This document shows, piece by piece, positions 1-6,156 of a DNA stretch of 12,106 nucleotides (the stretch's first letter is position 1; every line of letters begins with the position of its first letter). Where the stretch lies: assembly GCA_025927665.1 (NCBI GenBank), contig JAICKZ010000068.1, forward strand, positions 1 through 12,106, written 5' to 3'. The stretch is from Steroidobacteraceae bacterium. GTDB taxonomy: Bacteria; Pseudomonadota; Gammaproteobacteria; Steroidobacterales; Steroidobacteraceae. The translations under genes and the position numbers were made by a program. Below the pieces are notes generated by a model that ran no database searches, was not told the origin of the DNA, and saw nothing but the letters and a program-made list of their open reading frames with translations.

Positions 1-974
1 ACCATCTCGGCCACTTGCACATGACGACTGGCTGGCTCATCGAATGTCGATGACACCACTTCGCCACGCACGGTGCGTGTCATCTCCGTCACTTCTTCTG
101 GACGTTCATCAATCAGCAACACGATCAAATACACTTCGGGATGATTGGCGGTAATTGAGCTGGCAATGTTTTGCAACAGCATGGTCTTACCGGCTTTGGG
201 TGGTGAAATGATCAAACCGCGCTGGCCTTTGCCAATTGGGGCAACCAGATCAATCATGCGTGCGGTTAAATCTTCTGTTGATCCCGTACCCCGTTCCAAC
301 TTCATGCGCTTGGTTGGATGCAACGGTGTCAAATTTTCAAATAAAACTTTGTGGCGAGCATTTTCTGGTGTATCAAAATTGATCTCACCCAACTTCAACA
401 GCGCGAAATAACGTTCACCTTCACGCGGTGGGCGAATGATTCCAGAAATAGAATCGCCAGTGCTTAAGTTATAGCGACGAATCTGCGAGGGACCGACATA
501 AATATCATCGGGACCAGCAAGATAAGAACTGTCTGCCGAACGCAAGAAGCCAAAGCCATCTTGCAGAATCTCCAACACGCCTTCGCCATAAATGGCTTCA
601 CCAGTGCGTGCATGGGCTTTTAATATTTCAAAAATGATGTCTTGTTTGCGCGCACGTGCAACGTTTTCAAGTCCCATGCGTTGCGCGATATCAATCAATT
701 CACCGATGGGCTTGAGCTTCAATGTAGTCAGATTCATAGACAAGCGCGATGCGGCAAGATCAGCCTGGGAAATAATTCCCACATCGTCGTTGTCGAGAAA
801 TTCGTCCTGCGGCAAGCCTTCATTCATCGGATTGCGGCGATGTCGACCGCCACGTTCACCACGATCGCCACGCGGAGGGCGATTGCCTCGATTGCCTCCA
901 TTCCCGCCACCACCGTTGCCACCACCACCGCCTTGACGGTTCCCGCGTGCCTGATTACCTAAAAAGCCTCTCAC
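1..974 (-). CDS. rho: Transcription termination factor Rho with Arg/Gly-rich N-terminal extension (3' end outside window)
   Basis: Rho is the hexameric RNA-dependent ATPase that ends transcription in the cytoplasm. The window encodes the first 324 residues. From residue 80 (MNLTTLKLKPIGEL, ATG at 737) the protein follows E. coli Rho almost position for position: the N-terminal helical domain, the RNP1-like DGFGFLR of the primary RNA site, the FENLTPLHP linker, the Walker A segment PPKAGKTMLLQ, Walker B LLIDERPEEVTEM, and STFDEPASRHVQVAEM at the edge. The frame stays open upstream to a GTG at 974 that overlaps the trxA stop (GTGA). This adds 79 residues: a Gly/Asn/Arg-rich stretch (about residues 10-47) and then a more acidic segment. 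Neither ATG 737 nor ATG 827 has a visible Shine-Dalgarno sequence, so coupled initiation at 974 is preferred. Family identity is certain; the start is inferred. Confidence 0.95.
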   Translation of the reverse strand, partial: MRGFLGNQARGNRQGGGGGNGGGGNGGNRGNRPPRGDRGERGGRHRRNPMNEGLPQDEFLDNDDVGIISQADLAASRLSMNLTTLKLKPIGELIDIAQRMGLENVARARKQDIIFEILKAHARTGEAIYGEGVLEILQDGFGFLRSADSSYLAGPDDIYVGPSQIRRYNLSTGDSISGIIRPPREGERYFALLKLGEINFDTPENARHKVLFENLTPLHPTKRMKLERGTGSTEDLTARMIDLVAPIGKGQRGLIISPPKAGKTMLLQNIASSITANHPEVYLIVLLIDERPEEVTEMTRTVRGEVVSSTFDEPASRHVQVAEM

Positions 975-1300
975 AACTTACCATCCAGAAATGCAGTGAG
1001 GTCAGACTTGCGCAAGGCGCCGACCTTTTGACCTTCAACCTGACCATTCTTGAATAAGATCAGGGTGGGAATGCCGCGAACACTGAAGCGCTGCGGAATT
1101 TTTGGATTCTCATCAATATTGACTTTGGCGATGACCAGTTTGTCCTGGTACTCCGTGGATACTTCATCAAGCATCGGCGCAATCATTTTGCAGGGGCCAC
1201 ACCATTCAGCCCAGAAATCAACCAGTACAGCTTTTTTAGAATTCAAAACGTCGTCTTCAAAACTGGCGTCGGTGACATGAACTATCAAATCGCTACTCAC
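971..1300 (-). CDS. trxA: Thioredoxin 1
   Basis: Cytoplasmic thioredoxin reduces protein disulfides and is itself recharged by thioredoxin reductase. The 109-residue length equals that of E. coli TrxA. The active site AEWCGPCK places the cysteines at residues 34 and 37, the buried Asp lies in VDFW (residue 28), and the cis-proline loop GIPT is at 76-79. The start is a GTG at 1300 preceded by AGAGG about nine bases upstream; no ATG is suitably placed. The stop overlaps the GTG start proposed for rho by four bases, so the two genes are probably cotranscribed and translationally coupled. The gene is divergent from rhlB, the arrangement known from E. coli. No rhoL-like leader gap separates trxA from rho. 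Confidence 0.97.
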   Translation of the reverse strand: MSSDLIVHVTDASFEDDVLNSKKAVLVDFWAEWCGPCKMIAPMLDEVSTEYQDKLVIAKVNIDENPKIPQRFSVRGIPTLILFKNGQVEGQKVGALRKSDLTAFLDGKL

Positions 1301-1399
1301 TGTAGGGTACCTCTAGTGATAAAAGTCAAAACAACACAACTGCGAATCATAAATATGTGGAACATGGTCAAGGGTGCCAACTTAAGAACGGTCGCGCGG

Positions 1400-1427
1400 C
1401 CCATAAAGGGTTACGTTAGATCGTCAA
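1400..1427 (-). promoter_or_regulatory. Candidate trxA-rho promoter
   Basis: Read on the minus strand there is TTGACG (1427-1422), 16 bases, then TATGGG (1405-1400). The -35 matches consensus at five of six positions; the -10 matches only three. It would give a leader of roughly 95 bases before trxA. This is a by-eye match only. Confidence 0.25.
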
Positions 1428-1446
1428 CTCAGGCACAATGCCACAA

Positions 1447-1474
1447 TTGGATTGCCTGATATGCGCGGTTTAAT
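1447..1474 (+). promoter_or_regulatory. Candidate rhlB promoter
   Basis: TTGGAT (1447-1452), a 16-base spacer and TTTAAT (1469-1474) form a sigma70-like pair with a good -10 and a weak -35. It sits back to back with the trxA candidate, the two -35 elements being 19 bases apart. The rhlB leader would then be about 275 bases, unusually long. This is a by-eye match only. Confidence 0.25.
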
Positions 1475-1755
1475 ACTCGCTTAAGAGTCGCACCCCGTCG
1501 GGAATAGTTTAATTGAGAACCAAGGCGTTACTTGGGAACCAGAGATTTTGAAACTTTGGAAATTTCTAAATGTGCGGATAATGCAATTGAGTCCGCTTCG
1601 TTGAGTGCTATTAAAGCTGGCGATTGTGTTTTTTGCAAGCCCACCTTTGCCAATTGCGACGAGAAATTCGCAAAGGGCGAACTCCAGGCGTATTTTAACG
1701 ACGATAATTTGACTCTATTTGTTACCATCCATCAACTTCTAATCTATACCTGCCA

Positions 1756-3405
1756 ATGGCCGAATCCCACCTGACTGATCTTTCCTTTACCAGCCTGCAC
1801 TTACCCGAATTACTGCAAAAAGGCTTGGCTGACGCCAGTTTTGAACGCTGTACACCTATTCAAGCGCAAACCCTGCCGCATGCCTTAGCCGGCTTGGATG
1901 TCGCAGGTCAAGCACAAACCGGCACCGGCAAAACGGTCGCTTTTTTGGTTGCGCGATATGCGCGCGTGTTGCGCCAAGCGGTACCCATAGATCGCAAACT
2001 TAATTCACCTCGCGCACTGGTACTGGCTCCAACGCGCGAATGGGCAGTACAAATCCATAGTGATGCAGAACCATTGGGTGCGCATACTGGGTTGCGTTTG
2101 GGATTGGCATTTGGTGGTATTGATTTCGAAAAGCAAAAACATCATCTCGAAGCGGGAGTCGATATTCTGATTGGAACTCCTGGTCGCACCATCGATTTTT
2201 ATAAACAGCACGTCATTGATCTCAGTTCCATACAAGTCATTGTGTTGGATGAAGCCGATCGCATGTTTGATTTGGGATTCATCGCCGATATCCGCTACCT
2301 ATTGCGACGCATGCCTGCGCCTGCACAGCGATTGAATCTCTTGTTCTCAGCCACGTTATCGCAGCGCGTACTCGAGCTTGCGTATGAACATATGAACAGT
2401 CCGCAGTTGGTCCGCATCGAACCCGACAAGATGACTGTCGATCGTGTAAGACAAGTTATTTACTATCCTGCCAATGACGAAAAGCCACGCTTATTGGTCG
2501 GTTTATTAAAACAAATGGATCCGCGCCGCAGTATGGTATTCGTCAATACACGACGTGCTGCAGAAGATGTAGAGCTTTTATTGCGTGGTAATGGCATCAA
2601 TGCCGCAGCGATTTCAGGCGATGTACCCCAACACAAACGCCTGCGCATGCTCGGCGACTTCCATGAAGGAACGCTAGCCGTTTTGATTGGGACAGACGTA
2701 GCCTCACGTGGACTGCATATTCCCGATGTCAGTCATGTGTTCAATTACGATCTGCCTCAAGATCCCGAAGACTATGTGCATCGCATTGGCCGCACTGCAC
2801 GTGCAGGTACGGATGGCGACGCAATTAGTTTTGGTTGTGAAGAATATGTGGTCTCATTACCTGATATTGAAGCCTATATTAATCGGAAGCTGCCGGTTGC
2901 ATCTGTGTCTGCGGAATTGCTGGCAGAGTTACAACCTTCTGCACCCAGACCTAAACGCGACCATCCGCCACAAAATCGCAAAGGTGCGCAAGGGTCTCGA
3001 CCTGGATCAAGTAATAGCAGACAACGATCGCCTCAAGGCGCTGATCGAGGCTCTAGAGCACATTCATCATCACATTCTACGCAACAAAAATCGGGCAGCA
3101 AACAACGCACGATCTCTGGACATCATCGCAATGCAAGCGGTGCATCTTCTACAACCGAAACCATGCCACATTCGCAACACGCCGATCGCAAATATCATCA
3201 ACAAGATCGACGTCATCAATCGCGTCGCAGACCGAATGATCGTCGTGATAGGCCTGATCATCAACAACCACGCAATCACACCCAAGGTCAGAGACCGGTG
3301 CAACATGCGCACGCACCGCAGCCCAATGTAAAAATTGGCGTGGTACAACGCATTGGTCGTGCAATGAAAGGTATCCTTGGAAGAATTACCGGAAAACGGA
3401 ATTAG
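1756..3405 (+). CDS. rhlB: DEAD-box ATP-dependent RNA helicase RhlB with long basic tail
   Basis: RhlB unwinds structured RNA and in E. coli works with RNase E and PNPase in the degradosome. The N-terminus MAESHLTDLSF parallels E. coli RhlB (MSKTHLTEQKF), which supports the ATG at 1756 even though no Shine-Dalgarno is visible. Motifs in order: Q motif CTPIQ (32-36), AQTGTGKT (53-60), PTRE (92-95), TPGR (141-144), DEAD (165-168), SAT (198-200), TDVASRG (313-319) and HRIGRTARAG (342-351). Motif Ia reads PTREWAVQ, with Trp where Leu is usual. The core ends near residue 390; residues 393-549 form a hydrophilic tail rich in Arg, His, Gln and Ser that closes with a basic, probably amphipathic helix (about 525-549). 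At 549 residues it is about 128 longer than E. coli RhlB. The neighbourhood beside trxA-rho favours rhlB over rhlE. Confidence 0.93.
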   Translation: MAESHLTDLSFTSLHLPELLQKGLADASFERCTPIQAQTLPHALAGLDVAGQAQTGTGKTVAFLVARYARVLRQAVPIDRKLNSPRALVLAPTREWAVQIHSDAEPLGAHTGLRLGLAFGGIDFEKQKHHLEAGVDILIGTPGRTIDFYKQHVIDLSSIQVIVLDEADRMFDLGFIADIRYLLRRMPAPAQRLNLLFSATLSQRVLELAYEHMNSPQLVRIEPDKMTVDRVRQVIYYPANDEKPRLLVGLLKQMDPRRSMVFVNTRRAAEDVELLLRGNGINAAAISGDVPQHKRLRMLGDFHEGTLAVLIGTDVASRGLHIPDVSHVFNYDLPQDPEDYVHRIGRTARAGTDGDAISFGCEEYVVSLPDIEAYINRKLPVASVSAELLAELQPSAPRPKRDHPPQNRKGAQGSRPGSSNSRQRSPQGADRGSRAHSSSHSTQQKSGSKQRTISGHHRNASGASSTTETMPHSQHADRKYHQQDRRHQSRRRPNDRRDRPDHQQPRNHTQGQRPVQHAHAPQPNVKIGVVQRIGRAMKGILGRITGKRN

Positions 3406-3753
3406 TTGTCTTGCTTAAGTCCAGCCGCGGACTATCTTAAGTAACTGCACACCCCAGGATTCAGAATCCGCTGACGGTACTTGCACACCCATACACGTGG
3501 CACTACAAACTGTATACGCTATGTGATGTCTTGATAATTTTCACATCGCTATCGTACCGTCATCGGGCTCATTCACTCACGGGTAAACCCGTGGTACTCT
3601 ATCCGCGACCGCATAGCAAAACTAACCATCCTCGAATGCGACACTAACTTTTTGCGAATAGCGATGCTTCCATAACATTTGCAGATCGTGATAGCCAGAT
3701 AGATGAAGTCAATTCTGGAGTAGCTTGGGAATGTGTTTGTCGAGACTGTCTGC
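3406..3753. other. Gene-free stretch downstream of rhlB
   Basis: No gene is supported here. Visible structure: AGTCC/GGACT flanked by two CTTAAG palindromes (about 3413-3440), GGATTC/GAATCC with a one-base loop (3457-3469), the 9-mer TGCACACCC twice in direct orientation (3446-3454 and 3482-3490), and the CACGGG/CCCGTG hairpin (3578-3593). No hairpin is followed by a T-run on either strand, so I find no clear intrinsic terminator for rhlB or for the convergent Tat-protein gene. Confidence 0.5.
3578..3593. repeat. Short inverted repeat CACGGG-TAAA-CCCGTG
   Basis: A perfect 6-bp inverted repeat with a four-base loop lies between the convergent rhlB and Tat-protein genes. No T-run follows on either strand. 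It could be a weak or Rho-assisted 3' end, or chance. Confidence 0.45.
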
Positions 3754-4200
3754 TCAAATGTGCGCGATATAAACCACCACGCCGTAATAAGTAAAGCTAG
3801 CGATTCCACACTCGCTGAAGATGGTTTCGGTGCTGGTTCCGATGTTCATCCGCGCGAGGTGTGTGCCATCAACATCCGCCAGAATAACTTCAAACAAGGC
3901 GCCAGGCTCGTTCCTCGCCACAGGGGTAACAGCGAGCCGATACGTGCCATTTCCCTCAAGCTCTATCGGGTCAGAAAGAACCCCGCGGCGAAGGTTCGTC
4001 ACGTAGATGGGCTCGCGGCGCGTGTCTCCCATTATGCCCACAACGGAAGAGATACCATCTGGAAAAGTCTTGAGCGACTTCGTCGACGGAGCATTCAAGG
4101 CTGTCTTGTCCTTGGCGCTCGCCGCACTAACTGCAAGCGGAGCGGCTACGCCGACCAGCAAGGCTTCCTGAATAAATTTGCGTCGGTTCTTTCGGCTCAC
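3754..4200 (-). CDS. Small Tat-exported protein of unknown function
   Basis: I do not recognise the family. The 148-residue product begins with a twin-arginine signal peptide: RKNRRKFI (residues 3-10) fits the RRxF pattern, followed by a hydrophobic stretch to about residue 26 and an ASA-K cleavage site near 29. The mature part of about 119 residues is mostly alternating polar and hydrophobic with beta character, has one Cys (131) and ends in a hydrophobic strand, YYGVVVYIAHI. The start is a GTG at 4200 with GAGG seven bases upstream. It overlaps by four bases the stop of a minus-strand open frame (4538-4197) whose coding status is doubtful. Tat export implies folding or cofactor loading in the cytoplasm, but no cofactor motif is visible. 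The beta-rich body could suit a phenol-oxidase-like or tail-fibre-like fold; this is a guess only. Confidence 0.7.
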   Translation of the reverse strand: MSRKNRRKFIQEALLVGVAAPLAVSAASAKDKTALNAPSTKSLKTFPDGISSVVGIMGDTRREPIYVTNLRRGVLSDPIELEGNGTYRLAVTPVARNEPGALFEVILADVDGTHLARMNIGTSTETIFSECGIASFTYYGVVVYIAHI

Positions 4201-4611
4201 TTGTATACCTCGTCGTCGGGTTGCTCTAAGTAGCTAGGTGCATTAGTGGTTTCACTTGTAGCATAAAATTTCACTCTGTACCAATGCGCGAAAGCGCACA
4301 GGGACGGACTTCCACGAGAACCATGCAGTAAGCGCCGCTTTCCCTTCGATCGCATTATGGATTGCTGTGCTACAGCTGGTGCTGTTTGAGTCGTTGTTGA
4401 TACTGTTGCGAACAGTATTGACTGCTGCGCCCGGAGTGCACGATGGTTTGCATTGGGAAGTATCATGTGAACATCGCCATGGATCAACTCACGCATCAAT
4501 GCCTCAAGTAATCGATAGTTTCTGTTTGAATGAGTCAATTAAGATGCGGATAAATCCAGAACTGAGATTAGCGCATCGTCATTGCGTCATCGGCACCGTG
4601 TGGAGGAATTT
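4201..4611. other. Weakly coding region between the Tat-protein gene and the lipoprotein pseudogene
   Basis: This region of about 410 bases carries a minus-strand open frame (ATG 4538 to TGA 4197, 113 codons) with no recognised domain. Its last codons include the ribosome site of the Tat-protein gene, and its end (WYRVKFYATSE) looks more protein-like than its Gln/Ala/Thr-rich middle, so it may be a decayed upstream gene or a chance frame. A plus-strand frame (4367-4648) overlaps it and also resembles nothing known. An 8-bp inverted repeat (4400-4418) lies inside. Confidence 0.4.
4400..4418. repeat. Perfect 8-bp inverted repeat ATACTGTT-GCG-AACAGTAT
   Basis: The arms ATACTGTT and AACAGTAT are exact complements around a GCG spacer, giving a 19-bp dyad suitable for a dimeric DNA-binding protein or a small hairpin. 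There is no T-run next to it. It lies in a region of doubtful coding status, about 200 bases upstream of both the Tat-protein start and the lipoprotein pseudogene start. Confidence 0.6.
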
Positions 4612-4942
4612 ATACGAGCTAGCGTTTTCTGTATGTTCTTTTTTCTGATTGGGTGTACATCCAGTGAAAACCGAGGACCTGATCGAGTGTCTTACTGGCA
4701 GAAAGTTGTGAACAACGAACTACCTATAGGTAGTGATAGAGCAGCTGCAGAAAACTGGGCGAAAAGAAACGCGAAATCGCTAGCCTATTTTGAAAAAATA
4801 GCGTCTTCTGACAAGAAGCGTAGAATATATCGAAACCAATAATTGGGTCTGTAAAGGATTCTCCATATGGCTTGAGATTTCACTGGATGATTCAAACAAA
4901 GTTTCTGGTGAGTGCGTACGTAGCATGAGTAATTGTCTTTAA
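4612..4942 (+). pseudogene. Frameshifted small lipoprotein gene
   Basis: The upstream part encodes a lipoprotein signal peptide (hydrophobic CMFFFLIGC, lipobox LIGC with the Cys at 4654-4656) and then RVSYWQKVVNNELPIGSDRA and AENWAKRNAKSLAYFEKIAS. That frame ends early at a TAA (4840-4842). In the +1 frame, from about 4820, a coherent sequence follows: VEYIETNNWVC, KGFSIWLEISLDDSNKV and a final SNCL before TAA at 4940-4942. Joined, they give about 109 residues. A strong ribosome site, GGAGG (4602-4606), stands five bases before an ATA codon at 4612, exactly where an ATG would give a good signal peptide. Next usable starts are GTG 4600 and ATG 4633, neither well placed. Codons such as ATA and AGA are common, unlike the neighbours, which hints at foreign origin. 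I recall small proteobacterial lipoproteins of the LPxG...W...C...L type, but this is unverified. A sequencing error or an intact frameshifting gene are alternatives. Confidence 0.65.
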
Positions 4943-5038
4943 CTGACAATCTGCTATTTGAACAGCGTTACCCTACTTGCGACAGTATAGTTCTATAGCT
5001 ACATCATTGTTATCAACCAGATGCGCCCTGATTAAAGA

Positions 5039-5608
5039 TCATTCATTCAACGTCGATGGCACCGCGCTCAACAACTCACGCATCAGTTGTTCCGTATCGG
5101 CATAATCACCTTCGCCTACATGTCTCATGACAACATGCCCACGACGATCAATCAAATACAAAGTGGGCCAATATTGATTGTGGTAAGCATTCCAAGTGGC
5201 GCGTTGATTATCTTGCGCCACCGGAAAATTGATTTGCACTTGCTGCATCGCCCTTTGCACCGACTCCAGTGAGCGCTCGGAATCGAACTCCGGTGTGTGC
5301 ACACCCACCACCACTAGCCCCTGATCCTTGTAACGATCGTACCATTGCTGCGAATGCGGCAAGGCATGCAGACAATTGACGCAGGTACTTGCCCAGAATT
5401 CCACCATCACTACTTTACCGCGTAGTTTTTGCATTGTTAGCGGCGAAGAATTAACCCAATGCTCAATGCCTGTGAATTCAGGCGCCAGAGTATCTACTTC
5501 GGTATTGGCCACATCCCTATAACGCATCGCGAGTACGATCAACATCACCGTCAATAGCACAACGAAACTCATCCATGCCTGCTTACTACGCAACACGTTC
5601 AAAGACAT
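5039..5608 (-). CDS. Membrane-anchored TlpA/ResA-like thiol-disulfide redoxin
   Basis: The 189-residue protein has one N-terminal membrane segment (about residues 11-28) and a periplasmic thioredoxin-like domain (about 40-180). The active site is FWASTCVNC with cysteines 76 and 79. The following LHALPH, GVHTPEF (102-108), NQYWPTLYLIDRRG with cis-proline 148, and HVGEGDY resemble the redoxin group that includes the C-terminal domain of DipZ, where the motif is usually TCINC. The likely role is disulfide reduction or exchange on envelope proteins; the partner is not evident and no cytochrome c maturation genes are nearby. The ATG overlaps the stop of the upstream DUF2147 gene (TAATG), so the pair is translationally coupled. 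No terminator is visible downstream, where the gene runs toward the convergent lipoprotein pseudogene. Confidence 0.9.
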   Translation of the reverse strand: MSLNVLRSKQAWMSFVVLLTVMLIVLAMRYRDVANTEVDTLAPEFTGIEHWVNSSPLTMQKLRGKVVMVEFWASTCVNCLHALPHSQQWYDRYKDQGLVVVGVHTPEFDSERSLESVQRAMQQVQINFPVAQDNQRATWNAYHNQYWPTLYLIDRRGHVVMRHVGEGDYADTEQLMRELLSAVPSTLNE

Positions 5609-6051
5609 TAATTGCCACTCCCATTTACACGTTGCCAGATTTGATTCTTGCCGATCAGGGAAATCAACACATAGGCGCGCACTTTAAGCTGCTGTGGCGA
5701 AGGCATACTGAGGATACAATCATAAGTCTTGCCATTTTCCCGATTAAAAATATGACCACGCCATTCGCCCTCATCGGTTACCACTAAATCGGAAAGAATC
5801 TTCATACCGACAGTTGCCTCAGTACCCGGTTTTGCCGGACCACTGCCGTCCATCGCGTTGTTTGCCAGTACCTTAGTAACGGTGCCACAAAACTTGTCGC
5901 CGCATGATGCTATGTCGATTATCACGTTGCCGCTTTGCGTCAGCCAATGACCAATAATGGTCGCGCCATTCGCGGAGTGCACCAATCCGATATTCAAACA
6001 GGCTATACCCACCAACATTGTACGAATCGCATGCTTGTATGAACGTATCAT
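5608..6051 (-). CDS. Periplasmic DUF2147 family protein
   Basis: The product (147 residues) fits DUF2147 (PF09917): after the signal peptide come GHWLTQSGNVIIDIASCG (34-51), the paired cysteines C50 and C55 in CGDKFCGTV, MKILSDLVVTDEGEWRGHIF, the NGKTYDCIL segment (106-114) and a final IWQR (138-141). The biochemical function of the family is unknown. The signal peptide spans about residues 1-29 (basic start, hydrophobic core TMLVGIACLNIGLV, then HSANG-A). ATG 6051 is chosen because GGAG lies six bases upstream and it gives a normal signal peptide; an in-frame ATG 57 bases further upstream would only add residues in front of it. It heads an operon with the redoxin gene, whose product might act on the C50-C55 pair, and is divergent from the two-component system. 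Confidence 0.88.
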   Translation of the reverse strand: MIRSYKHAIRTMLVGIACLNIGLVHSANGATIIGHWLTQSGNVIIDIASCGDKFCGTVTKVLANNAMDGSGPAKPGTEATVGMKILSDLVVTDEGEWRGHIFNRENGKTYDCILSMPSPQQLKVRAYVLISLIGKNQIWQRVNGSGN

Positions 6052-6156
6052 CTTAAACTCCATCCACAGTTGCCGATGCGATGCATTAGATATGCAACAT
6101 ATGTCCAATGTGTGTCGTGAACCAAATGATTTGTCAGTACAAGTATCTATGCGAGA

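Larger units (their letters stand above)
1301..1755. other. Divergent control region between trxA and rhlB
   Basis: This gap of about 450 bases has no recognised gene. It holds candidate back-to-back promoters around 1400-1474, a short inverted repeat CCAAG/CTTGG (1520-1535) and two opposed small open frames. The plus-strand frame (TTG at 1532 to stop 1774, 80 codons) overlaps the rhlB start by 19 bases. It has an AAGG six bases before the TTG and a purine-rich first codon position. The minus-strand frame (1728 to 1528, 66 codons) lies opposite it and starts with ATG without a clear ribosome site. Neither product resembles a family I know. The plus-strand frame could be a leader peptide or a chance open frame. 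Confidence 0.5.

Noticed and set aside
145..962. Plus-strand open frames, including one with a Pro/Arg-rich end
   Set aside because: They are antisense to rho; the proline-rich end is the complement of the Gly-rich codons of the Rho extension.
1528..1728. Minus-strand 66-codon frame
   Set aside because: No recognisable product or good ribosome site, unusual TCG-heavy codon use, and it overlaps a more coding-like plus-strand frame.
3070..3364. Minus-strand frames opposite the RhlB tail
   Set aside because: Complement of low-complexity His/Arg/Gln codons; Met/Ile/Arg-rich products without domain features.
3573..3809. Minus-strand 78-codon frame downstream of the Tat-protein gene
   Set aside because: Partly overlaps the Tat-protein gene in another frame, no ribosome site, and no recognisable product.
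4367..4648. Plus-strand 93-codon frame starting at GTG
   Set aside because: No ribosome site, no domain, and it overlaps the lipoprotein signal-peptide region in a different frame from the better-supported gene.
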